Origin: Heminiphilus faecis | GTDB taxonomy: Bacteria; Bacteroidota; Bacteroidia; Bacteroidales; Muribaculaceae | Reading direction: 5' to 3' | Length of the DNA stretch: 64,000 nucleotides | Assembly: GCF_008728965.1 (NCBI RefSeq) | Contig: NZ_VSMC01000008.1 | Coordinates: forward strand, 58,788-122,787 | Shown here: positions 18,244 through 26,384 of the stretch, in pieces | Position numbering within the stretch: position 1 is the stretch's first letter | Layout of the letters: the number at the start of each line of letters is the position of its first letter | Program-made: the position numbers and the translations under genes | The notes under the pieces: model-generated | What the model saw: the letters and a program-made list of their open reading frames with translations, nothing else | The model's database searches: none | What the model was told of the DNA's origin: nothing

Positions 18244-19398
18244 TTAATTTAATTTCCTCATCACGACAATATACTCGTTATTCATAGTATCCACTTTTTT
18301 ACCCGCTATATTGGTCGGGCTCGTTTTGGACGGCATACGCTTATTGGGAATACTCCGCACCACAGTCGTAACATGCTCGAAACCGCACTGTTCAAACATT
18401 TCCGCCGTGAAATAATCAAGCGGTATCTGAACTCCTTTCACGTTGCGGTTGCCAACCACATAGCACACCATGCCGCCTGTACGCACTGTATCGGCGACAT
18501 TTATTATCGATGCCTTGTAATCGTTTAGAAACGATACAACCTCACAATAACGCCGGCAGTCGATATCTTTTATCTGCTGAAGCTCGGAACTGATAGTCTT
18601 GGTATCAAGCTCACTGACGTTTTTCCCTCCGCCCATGAGCAATGTATCCAGATTTCTGGCATGCTCGAAAGAAAACCATTCATTGGACCATCTTGAAAAC
18701 TGGCCGTAGGCAACCGTAGTGCGGCTATCGCCATAGGGCGGAGATGTAAGCACTATATCCACGCTCTCTTTGGCCACGGCATCATCCGGGATTGGAAGAG
18801 TGCTGTCAAAGCCATATATTCTAACATCATCGTTGATTACGGCTTTTTTGTATTCGACAAGACCGATGATATTACGCCTTACTTTCTCCTCAAACATTTT
18901 GAATACGTCAGGATTATAAGTCGCAATACGTTTTTTATCCATACGGAAGCGCTTGAACTCGCCGTTGCGTGTATATGACGCCTCTCGCACTACTTCCGAT
19001 AAAGCCAGATTAAAAAAATCAATATTATCCGTGCTGTTATCACTAATCAACTGCGACAGATATGAAAGCCGCAGCAGCACATCATAGGAATACCAGAACT
19101 CTCGATTGGATATCCGGCCAAAATCACGCTCTCTAACCGCTTCATCTGAATAAAACAACAAACCGTTTTGTATATTCCGAAACTCACGCTCTATTGCCAT
19201 TGCATCATATCTCGTCGTTTTCACCTTTGATATGAATCGGGCAAGCGGATTAAGATCGGTCCCTACTGAACTCATTCCGCATAACGAGGCCTCCACAAGA
19301 GAGGTGCCGCTGCCCATATAAGGGTCAAGTAGCATCTCGCATCTGCCTTCTGGTCTGAATTCTCTTAATATCCGGCGCGCCACCTGAGGAATCATCAT
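18244..19398 (-). CDS. DNA methyltransferase (probable N4-cytosine/N6-adenine), apparently N-truncated
   Basis: A 384-residue AdoMet-dependent DNA methyltransferase. Motif I is DPYMGSGT (residues 25-32) and the catalytic motif IV is TSPPYGDS (SPPY at 219-222). It is the likely protective partner of the MvaI-like endonuclease on the other strand. The only usual start codons are the two ATGs at 19398 and 19395, yet the same frame stays open upstream and reads THCYHNYPA directly before them, matching a segment conserved in related enzymes (H.YPAKMIPQ). No ATG, GTG or TTG exists between there and a stop at 19510-19512. The 5' end therefore seems to be missing, or an unusual start is used. Confidence 0.78.
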   Translation of the reverse strand: MMIPQVARRILREFRPEGRCEMLLDPYMGSGTSLVEASLCGMSSVGTDLNPLARFISKVKTTRYDAMAIEREFRNIQNGLLFYSDEAVRERDFGRISNREFWYSYDVLLRLSYLSQLISDNSTDNIDFFNLALSEVVREASYTRNGEFKRFRMDKKRIATYNPDVFKMFEEKVRRNIIGLVEYKKAVINDDVRIYGFDSTLPIPDDAVAKESVDIVLTSPPYGDSRTTVAYGQFSRWSNEWFSFEHARNLDTLLMGGGKNVSELDTKTISSELQQIKDIDCRRYCEVVSFLNDYKASIINVADTVRTGGMVCYVVGNRNVKGVQIPLDYFTAEMFEQCGFEHVTTVVRSIPNKRMPSKTSPTNIAGKKVDTMNNEYIVVMRKLN

Positions 19399-20093
19399 TG
19401 CCGGATAATTATGATAGCAATGAGTATATTCTTTTGTGTCAGCGTCTTGAGGATTACATAGGAGTAGTCGAAAACAATATCGACGAACCGGATTTATTCG
19501 GATACGAAATTAAAGCTCACCGCAATTCGGTAGGGTCTTATATAACCCTGTTTACTAAAAGCCCTGACTTTCCGAAAGGAGCCAACAGTATACTTAAGGA
19601 CCGCTACGGAGTGCCGTATGATGACATTCCGGAATTAAAGAAGCTTCACACATCGATGTTTGCCGACAGGGGCAACACATTCAACAACCGCCTTTCCTTC
19701 CGGCTGATAAATGACCGGGAAAACAAAGTCCTGAAGATTGGCATATTTGACCTTGGCACCGGCCGGCTGATTGATAGCTCCACAGGATATACTTACAATT
19801 GCCTCAACAAAATATTACATAAAAAACTCATTGATCTTTTTTACGTAAGCGCGGAACGTAAATATGTTGACGATAAAGAGTTTTTTCATTTCAACCAAGC
19901 TACCATTTATTCTAAACCGTCGCTTGAACGCTTTCTCTCTCTTGTAGACAAAGGACTCATCATGTATGACATACGCATCGGCAGCTATAAGTCAGGGAAA
20001 AGCATGGGAAAAGCCCATGACCATGGTAGCGGGTTCCGTATACTGGAAGGAAACCTTCGGTTGCTGTTTGACGAGAAAGAAAATGTGCAATAA
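19398..20093 (+). CDS. MvaI/BcnI-family type II restriction endonuclease, apparently N-truncated
   Basis: A 231-residue protein from the TTG at 19398; no better start exists. It closely follows MvaI from memory of that family: catalytic D-x4-E-x-K (Asp32, Glu37, Lys39 in EPDLFGYEIKAHR), TLFTKSPDFPKGANSIL, and near the C-terminus DIRIGSYKSGKSMGKAHDHG. MvaI-type enzymes cut CCWGG or CCSGG as monomers. About 30 residues that precede this region in MvaI are absent, and the first ten codons here are antisense to the methyltransferase frame. The catalytic core is intact, so activity cannot be excluded. Confidence 0.8.
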   Translation: MPDNYDSNEYILLCQRLEDYIGVVENNIDEPDLFGYEIKAHRNSVGSYITLFTKSPDFPKGANSILKDRYGVPYDDIPELKKLHTSMFADRGNTFNNRLSFRLINDRENKVLKIGIFDLGTGRLIDSSTGYTYNCLNKILHKKLIDLFYVSAERKYVDDKEFFHFNQATIYSKPSLERFLSLVDKGLIMYDIRIGSYKSGKSMGKAHDHGSGFRILEGNLRLLFDEKENVQ

Positions 20094-20135
20094 ATTGATC
20101 AGCACGGAGCGTGTAAACGATTTTCCATATAAAAA

Positions 20136-20159
20136 GGGTGTTGTCTCACGACGACACCC
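20136..20159 (-). terminator. Terminator of the SPOR-lipoprotein operon
   Basis: Read on the minus strand, GGGTGTCGTC and GACAACACCC form a 10-bp stem (one G-T pair) followed by TTTTT. It lies 115 nt beyond the SPOR gene stop, between it and the endonuclease gene end. Confidence 0.7.
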
Positions 20160-20172
20160 CCTATAATCTACA

Positions 20173-20219
20173 ATCTATATTTGAATACTTCCTCATGACG
20201 GGAGTATTCAAATATAGAT
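20173..20219. repeat. Long imperfect palindrome (about 20-bp arms)
   Basis: ATCTATATTTGAATACTTCC and its near-complement flank a 7-nt loop (TCATGAC). It lies between convergent genes in the 180-nt gap 20094-20273, next to a separate terminator hairpin. No T run follows, so it may be an extragenic palindrome or RNA-stabilising structure. Confidence 0.8.
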
Positions 20220-20273
20220 AATCATAATCTTATTTAAAAGCAAACATGTTGAAGAACATGCTTTACCCGACGT

Positions 20274-20798
20274 TCACCTTACAGGAAAACGCGCCGGACG
20301 CAGAATCCAAGGATAAGGAGCTTTAACAACCACATTCCTGTCCTTTACAATATCATTATATGCCGCAGCGGCCTCCTCTGCCGTCGTATAGCTACCTGCC
20401 ACAACATAATACAAGGCATCGGCATTCTCAAGAAGAAACGCTCCCGTATATCCGGCGGCCTTAAGACGTGTCATCTGCGACTTGGCATTAAACACCTGCT
20501 TGAAACCGTTGACTACAATATTATATTGCTTAACCTCAGCCGGATCTATGCTTTGAGCCGCCACTTTGACATTTACCGTATTCATTGGCAAGGAGTCTCC
20601 GTCAACGATTAGGCGCGTGTCTATCGCCTCCTTTTTCATTTTATCATATACATCGCTTCCTACACCTGAGGCCTCTTCCTTTTTCTGCCGGGCTATCTCA
20701 TAAGCGGCTTTATAATTTTCTTCACTGGTCTTACATCCCGATATCGCGAACGATGCAATGACCACAAACGCCATAGCGGCTTTAAACATTAGTTTCAT
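20274..20798 (-). CDS. SPOR-domain lipoprotein
   Basis: A 174-residue protein with a lipoprotein signal (KAAMAFVVIASFAISGC, Cys22) and a C-terminal SPOR domain (about residues 90-165: QYNIVVNGFKQVFNAKSQM, YYVVAGSYTTAEEAAAAY). SPOR domains bind denuded septal peptidoglycan, so a cell-envelope or division role is likely. The start overlaps the end of the yfcE gene by 17 nt. It closes a minus-strand run that begins with the lipoprotein at 23451. Confidence 0.87.
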   Translation of the reverse strand: MKLMFKAAMAFVVIASFAISGCKTSEENYKAAYEIARQKKEEASGVGSDVYDKMKKEAIDTRLIVDGDSLPMNTVNVKVAAQSIDPAEVKQYNIVVNGFKQVFNAKSQMTRLKAAGYTGAFLLENADALYYVVAGSYTTAEEAAAAYNDIVKDRNVVVKAPYPWILRPARFPVR

Positions 20799-21309
20799 TC
20801 TGTATTCTATTAGATAGTTTGTTCAGTTCTATTACCTCAAGATCTTTTATAGTCCCCGCATCGACAACAAGTCTTACCAAAGTACGCTGTTGCTGCCAGC
20901 CCTGTACTCCGGCCGCTCCCGGATTCACATGAAGCATATCAAGCTCGTTGTCATACATCACTTTAAGTATATGGCTGTGGCCGTCTACCATCAGTTTCAC
21001 ACCGCTGTCGCGCAGAAGCGGCTTAAGGCCTCTCGCATAACGGCCGGGGTAACCGCCTATGTGTGTCAGCCATACTTTCACGCCCTCTACGGTGAACTCC
21101 TCGACCTCACGACATACACGGCGCACCTGACCGTGATCTATATTTCCTGCCACGGCACGCACCACAGGCGCCACATCCTGAAGCCGCTGAAGTATAGTTA
21201 TGTCACCGATATCGCCGGCGTGCCATATCTCGTCACATCCGGCGAAATACCGCGCATAACGGTCATCCCAGTAGCTATGTGTGTCTGACAATATACCTAT
21301 ACGTTTCAT
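20782..21309 (-). CDS. YfcE/MJ0936-family metallophosphoesterase
   Basis: A 175-residue calcineurin-like phosphoesterase. The metal motifs are all present: GILSDTHSYWD, WHAGDIGD, VAGNID, LTHIGG and VDGHSH. Family members hydrolyse phosphodiesters with Mn2+ or other divalent metals; the physiological substrate is unknown. It starts 12 nt after the glycosidase-like gene and overlaps the SPOR gene, consistent with one transcript. Confidence 0.9.
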   Translation of the reverse strand: MKRIGILSDTHSYWDDRYARYFAGCDEIWHAGDIGDITILQRLQDVAPVVRAVAGNIDHGQVRRVCREVEEFTVEGVKVWLTHIGGYPGRYARGLKPLLRDSGVKLMVDGHSHILKVMYDNELDMLHVNPGAAGVQGWQQQRTLVRLVVDAGTIKDLEVIELNKLSNRIQNETNV

Positions 21310-21321
21310 TAAAATATCCTG

Positions 21322-23451
21322 TTATTGTTTTATAAGTCTTACACACTCTATCACGTAACCGTCATAGGCATGTCCGTGTCTTTCCCGAATATGACGTAAT
21401 GAAAAACGGTTTTTACCGGCTTTTAGTTTTACCCGCAACATATTGCTGTTTACCGACACACCATCTCCGGAGTCGGCACTCAGGGGCATAACCAGCCCAC
21501 CGGCTTCGGCTCCGTCTATATATATCATATACAGCGCACATCCATGCAGGACCTTTTTTACCCTATATCCGACATCCATGAAGTAGTCACCCGCCTCAGA
21601 CACTTCCACCTCGAAATCAGGACTCCCGTTCTTTTTCGGCGTCTTCATCTCTACGACAGTCAATGCACCCTCGGGAATATACTCGTATGGTCGCGCGCTG
21701 AAGCCGCACCAAGTCTCGGTCATGACAGGCACTACATCGACCACGGCATATCTGTCCTGCGGCACAAACCTCACGTAGCCTGTATTAACCTGATCTATAA
21801 AGTCTCCGTTTATAGTTATATTGTATGCTATGCCCTCGGTAAAATTCGTTATTCGTCCTATGTGGTCGCTCCCCCACTCTATTGCCGGGGTCGCCGGCAT
21901 TCTCGCCGCAGCCTCCTCGGTCACGACACCATAATCACCGGCCTGTTTATCCATGATTATCTCTACATTTACCTTTCCTTTCATGTCTGCGGGTAAAAAA
22001 TGTCGGTCGCGTACCTCCCCGTTTATTGAGAAACTCTTTATTCGGCTGCCACTGCCCGATACAGTCACCGAGAGTTCCATGCCACGATATTTCATTCCGT
22101 ACAACCTTTTTCGGCCGCCAAACGCCTCCGGCACCACCGGCGCAAAAACTATACCGTCGGATTCCAACTCCATGCCCATGACAACCTTTAGCACTATTGC
22201 GGCTATCCCCGCGCAAGCCCCGCCGCCATCAGATAAGCCTATGACCGTATCACCGGTGGTGTCCATACTTTCGGCTATATCCGACATGGCATAGGCTCTG
22301 AACAAAGAGGCCATACCGCGCTCCACCGCCGCCATGTTGCCGGCCTTGGCCGCCGCCATAGTCCAGCAAGCCTGCACCACAGGCCATGCCTCTCCTTCTT
22401 TACTGTCACCGTGCATAAAAGGATATACAGCCGGCACTCCATAAGCGCCCCAAGGAGTCTTGGACACAATCGAGCGCGCCATCTCTCTGTTGGCTATGCC
22501 GAATATTATGGCAAGAGCCTGACCGAAATTATCAACAGCCTGCGACTGTATCGGATATACTCCTCCGTAAAGATAGCGGCTGTAGAATCCGAGATTAGGT
22601 ATCCACAGATTATTGTTGACGGCATCGGCTATCTCCTTGTCAAGACCGACCCACATAGGCATGACGTTATAGTCAGGAAGTCGTGTTATCATCGAGTCTC
22701 GCACTTTAAACGCCTCGGCAAACATGACATTTGTACCCAGACACATTGACTCATAACGGTCCTTGGCATCCATCCATTCGGGATAGTCGGCCACAGCATA
22801 ACCTGAGTGAAGTTGCTCGCCGTGCATAAGTTTATAGGTATCGTCCCACATTACGAGCTTGTTCTCATTAAGGCTGTTCTCTATGGCATGCACCGCCTCG
22901 GGCAGCGCCGAAGCATCGCCCGTGACCTTGTACAGCTCCCACATAGCCGCGGCCCATGACATACGGTCGTCCGACACGGGCCAGTCCGCACAATGCCTTA
23001 TATAAGCATCGCCATGCTCTCTTATAATCTTCGACATCAGAGTTCGCGACGAACGTTCGGGCACTAACAACGCCTCCGACATATATATAGCGTAATCATC
23101 AGCCGCAGCAGTATCGTTCAGTATCTCAGCCGCGGCTTTGTTATACAGAAAATCCACAAGGCACTGCTCCGACTCATACCGAGGCATACCGGCCGGCACC
23201 GAGTCAATGTCAACCGACAGAGTATCGGATGCCATATGCGGACCCGTAGCAATCATCCGCACAGGACTCACAGCTTTTACACATACCGCACCCTGCACTA
23301 TACTGTCAGCATACACCGTAAACTCATCCGAGCCATATAGTCGGTCGGCCGCCTCTTCAGGGCCGCCACACGAAACGGCCATCCCCGATACGACAAACAA
23401 TCCGGTCAAGATGACAAATCTTATCATAAACCACAGCCTCCTGTTATCCAT
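21322..23451 (-). CDS. Six-hairpin glycosidase-like lipoprotein
   Basis: About 709 residues from the ATG at 23451 (an ATG 21 nt earlier is less likely). A lipoprotein signal (FVILTGLFVVSGMAVSC) anchors it to a membrane. The middle (about residues 120-460) has the helical-hairpin pattern of (alpha/alpha)6 glycoside hydrolases, with acidic/aromatic motifs such as MSWAAAMWELY, GVYPIQSQAVDNFGQAL, WGAYGVPAVYPFMHGDSKEGEAWPV and GLSDGGGACAG. The C-terminal 170 residues look like a beta-sandwich carbohydrate-binding module. I cannot name the GH family or the catalytic acids. First gene of the run with yfcE and the SPOR lipoprotein. Confidence 0.7.
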   Translation of the reverse strand: MDNRRLWFMIRFVILTGLFVVSGMAVSCGGPEEAADRLYGSDEFTVYADSIVQGAVCVKAVSPVRMIATGPHMASDTLSVDIDSVPAGMPRYESEQCLVDFLYNKAAAEILNDTAAADDYAIYMSEALLVPERSSRTLMSKIIREHGDAYIRHCADWPVSDDRMSWAAAMWELYKVTGDASALPEAVHAIENSLNENKLVMWDDTYKLMHGEQLHSGYAVADYPEWMDAKDRYESMCLGTNVMFAEAFKVRDSMITRLPDYNVMPMWVGLDKEIADAVNNNLWIPNLGFYSRYLYGGVYPIQSQAVDNFGQALAIIFGIANREMARSIVSKTPWGAYGVPAVYPFMHGDSKEGEAWPVVQACWTMAAAKAGNMAAVERGMASLFRAYAMSDIAESMDTTGDTVIGLSDGGGACAGIAAIVLKVVMGMELESDGIVFAPVVPEAFGGRKRLYGMKYRGMELSVTVSGSGSRIKSFSINGEVRDRHFLPADMKGKVNVEIIMDKQAGDYGVVTEEAAARMPATPAIEWGSDHIGRITNFTEGIAYNITINGDFIDQVNTGYVRFVPQDRYAVVDVVPVMTETWCGFSARPYEYIPEGALTVVEMKTPKKNGSPDFEVEVSEAGDYFMDVGYRVKKVLHGCALYMIYIDGAEAGGLVMPLSADSGDGVSVNSNMLRVKLKAGKNRFSLRHIRERHGHAYDGYVIECVRLIKQ

Positions 23452-23581
23452 AATCACGGCTAAGGTATGCAATTTCCCGCAAAAAGCCTCATTACTTAAA
23501 TATTATTTTACATTTTCCCGACACAAAAACTTCGCAGTTACGATATAATACCGCCCAAATTTCTGTAAATTTGTCTCTAAA

Positions 23582-26260
23582 ATGGACAGACGGTTGCCAA
23601 TATATATAGTAATACTCATTATTCTGACGCGCGGCACAAGCATGTCGGCAAAAGATTTATCTTTCCGACACTACGATGTAACGGACGGATTATCGGAGAA
23701 TACGGTCAATTGTATTTCACAAGATCACAGAGGGTTCATGTGGTTTGGCACAAACAATGGTCTTAATAGATTCGACGGGACCTCTTTTAAAGTATACAAT
23801 TTCCTTTCAGACAACGTTATAAAATCATTATATCCCGACAAAGAAAGATTATGGATAGGTACCGGAAAGGCATTGTATTTTCTTGACTTCAATACTGACA
23901 GCATTATTTCGCCCAAAATACTTCCTTTTAACGACCTATGTTATAATGACACTGGAGCAATTATAGATATTGTAAAATGCGGTGACCGCATTTTTTTACT
24001 TGACGCCGCGGGAAGGATATTGTCACCTGACACATGCATCATGAAGCATCCGTCAATACTCTCATCACAACATTGGCACACCATTGCGTCACTTAATGAC
24101 CGATATATACTCGGCATAAGTACAGAGGGAATGAGTGTCATCAATCCGACAGAGGCGACAATAGTCAGCCATATGTCGAAAACACACACAGACATACCGA
24201 TGGATCTGTTTTATGCCGACAGTATGGCAGTCGTCACCTACGGCAATGACAAACGCACCGAATGTTTTATGATTACATCTGATTACCGCATAAAACCGAC
24301 TTACGAAATGCTATATCCGGCTGCCGATATAGCGGGAAGTCATAATAACAGCATACTGCTCGGTACAAATGGCCAAGGCATTTACTCAACGTACGGCACC
24401 AAATGTTTCAACACTGCAAACAGTAATTTAAGCGGCAATGTCGTGACTTCCATATTTACTGACAGGGACGGCAACCTATGGGTAGGTACATACCGAGATG
24501 GCATCAATTTCCATTCACCTGTCTTCCGGTGGTTTGACAGATACACTATCGACAATGGAGTTCTTTCTCACAAACTCGCCACAGCTATCATGAAAGATGG
24601 ACCAATTCTATATATAGGTACTGACGGAGGCGGCTTGGACATATATAATATTGAAAAGCGACGTCTTACCAATTTAAACACCGGAAACAGTGACATCATC
24701 GGTGATGATATACTATCAATGATACAAGACGGGGGCGATATTCTGATGATTTCATATACAAAAGGGATATCACGCTTCTCGCCCCTAACAGGTAAGTTTG
24801 TCAATTACCCTCTAAAGAATGCCCTATTATGGTGCCTGTCAAAAGACCCTGACGGGAAAATATGGGCATTGGGAAAAGACATATCCGTTTTCGACCAAGC
24901 GACCGGAGCCATAAAAGCGCTCGAGCATGATGTCACGGCTTCATGTATCGGATTTTCAAAGCAAGAAGCATGGGTAGCGACATCAGGGCACGGAATATAC
25001 GTGTATCACCGACGCTCATTCAAACAACTGCGGCATATACTTCAAGGACAGGATATACGAACTTTTTTTATTGATTCGCACGGAAATAAATGGATCGGGA
25101 TTAAAAACAGAGGTTTGTCTATATTGAGTGACTTGGACAGCATTATGACATTTGGCCCCGATAACGGTTTTACGGCATCCAATGTAGTCTCCATCCAAGA
25201 AGACACAAGGTGTTTTCTTTGGATAGCGACCGACAACGGCCTGTTCAGATACAACCCCACAAATCGGCACTTCCGGCGTTTTGGTGAATATGACGGCCTT
25301 CCGGCTACATTTTTAAGCAATTCAAGCCATAAAACCGACAGTATACTATACTTCGGGAGCAATCAGGGTGTTGTCAAAGTAAATTCTTCTTATATCAACT
25401 TCAACAACATATCGACACCGGTCGTCATAGACAAAATATCCTTTTCCGGCAGCGACACAACAATTGTCCTGCCTGACAGCAATATGTCGGTAGAGCTGCC
25501 GTCCAATCTCAATTCTCCGATATTACATTTCTCACATCCCGCATTCATATCACCTGAAAACATAAGATACGATTACACTCTTGAAGGCTACGGCAACCAA
25601 TGGCACAAAATCGGACCGGACCATAAAATCAGTCTGCCAAACTTGCCGTATGGGAACTATACACTCCGGATACGGTTCCGCGATTCAAACGGCAACTATA
25701 ATAAAAACATATCCTCGGTAAGTATATACATAGTCCCCCCGTGGTGGCGCAGCCGATGGGGTGTGACTATGTGTGCAATACTTCTTTCGCTTGCCATCTA
25801 TTTACTTTACCGTACATCATTACATTTCAAAAACATCAAGAAAAAAGCACGTGAAGAAGAGCGCAAAAACGCATTTGAACATGCGATTGAGATAAAAACG
25901 CCGATAACCGATATCGTGTCTACCGATAAAAAATTGATGGACCGCGTGCTTGATGCCATAGATCGTAACCTCTCAAATGCCGGTTATTCGGTAGATGAAC
26001 TAAGTATGGAAGCTGGCATAAGCCGTACCAATCTCTTTAAAAAGATACAATCACTGACGGGTATGACACCCGCTGCATTAATTCGTTCGATAAGACTGAA
26101 AAAAGCATCCCGCCTACTGATTGAATCCAAACTCAATATATCGGAAATATCTGATGCCGTAGGCTTCGGCAATATCAAATATTTCAACAAATACTTCAAA
26201 GAAGAGTATGGAATGACTCCGTCGAGATACAGGGCCGAGCATTGTCAAGATATACCCTAA
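23582..26260 (+). CDS. Membrane-bound reg_prop/Y_Y_Y sensor fused directly to AraC DNA-binding domain
   Basis: An 892-residue regulator. Signal peptide about 1-23; reg_prop beta-propeller repeats through about 630 (DGLSENTVNCISQDHRGFMW, then GNLWVGTYRDG, NKWIGIKNRGLS and FLWIATDNGLF); Y_Y_Y domain about 640-715; a single membrane helix about 725-745 (GVTMCAILLSLAIYLLY); and an AraC helix-turn-helix pair about 795-885 (SMEAGISRTNLFKKIQSLTG and AVGFGNIKYFNKYFKEEYG). Hybrid two-component glycan sensors carry a kinase and receiver between the last two parts; here they are absent and only about 50 residues remain. It should sense a periplasmic sugar and activate the GH43-GH43-GH51 genes downstream. 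TAAATTTG at 23566-23573 puts the RNA start within a few nt of the ATG. Confidence 0.9.
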   Translation: MDRRLPIYIVILIILTRGTSMSAKDLSFRHYDVTDGLSENTVNCISQDHRGFMWFGTNNGLNRFDGTSFKVYNFLSDNVIKSLYPDKERLWIGTGKALYFLDFNTDSIISPKILPFNDLCYNDTGAIIDIVKCGDRIFLLDAAGRILSPDTCIMKHPSILSSQHWHTIASLNDRYILGISTEGMSVINPTEATIVSHMSKTHTDIPMDLFYADSMAVVTYGNDKRTECFMITSDYRIKPTYEMLYPAADIAGSHNNSILLGTNGQGIYSTYGTKCFNTANSNLSGNVVTSIFTDRDGNLWVGTYRDGINFHSPVFRWFDRYTIDNGVLSHKLATAIMKDGPILYIGTDGGGLDIYNIEKRRLTNLNTGNSDIIGDDILSMIQDGGDILMISYTKGISRFSPLTGKFVNYPLKNALLWCLSKDPDGKIWALGKDISVFDQATGAIKALEHDVTASCIGFSKQEAWVATSGHGIYVYHRRSFKQLRHILQGQDIRTFFIDSHGNKWIGIKNRGLSILSDLDSIMTFGPDNGFTASNVVSIQEDTRCFLWIATDNGLFRYNPTNRHFRRFGEYDGLPATFLSNSSHKTDSILYFGSNQGVVKVNSSYINFNNISTPVVIDKISFSGSDTTIVLPDSNMSVELPSNLNSPILHFSHPAFISPENIRYDYTLEGYGNQWHKIGPDHKISLPNLPYGNYTLRIRFRDSNGNYNKNISSVSIYIVPPWWRSRWGVTMCAILLSLAIYLLYRTSLHFKNIKKKAREEERKNAFEHAIEIKTPITDIVSTDKKLMDRVLDAIDRNLSNAGYSVDELSMEAGISRTNLFKKIQSLTGMTPAALIRSIRLKKASRLLIESKLNISEISDAVGFGNIKYFNKYFKEEYGMTPSRYRAEHCQDIP

Positions 26261-26384
26261 CAAGCTGTATAATAGTATTTCTGTACGAATCATACTATTA
26301 ATCTGTACATTCTATCCCATACCGGAACCAACGCTTTCACTAATTTTGCGGTGAAATATAAATGTCAACCTTAATTGAATAATA

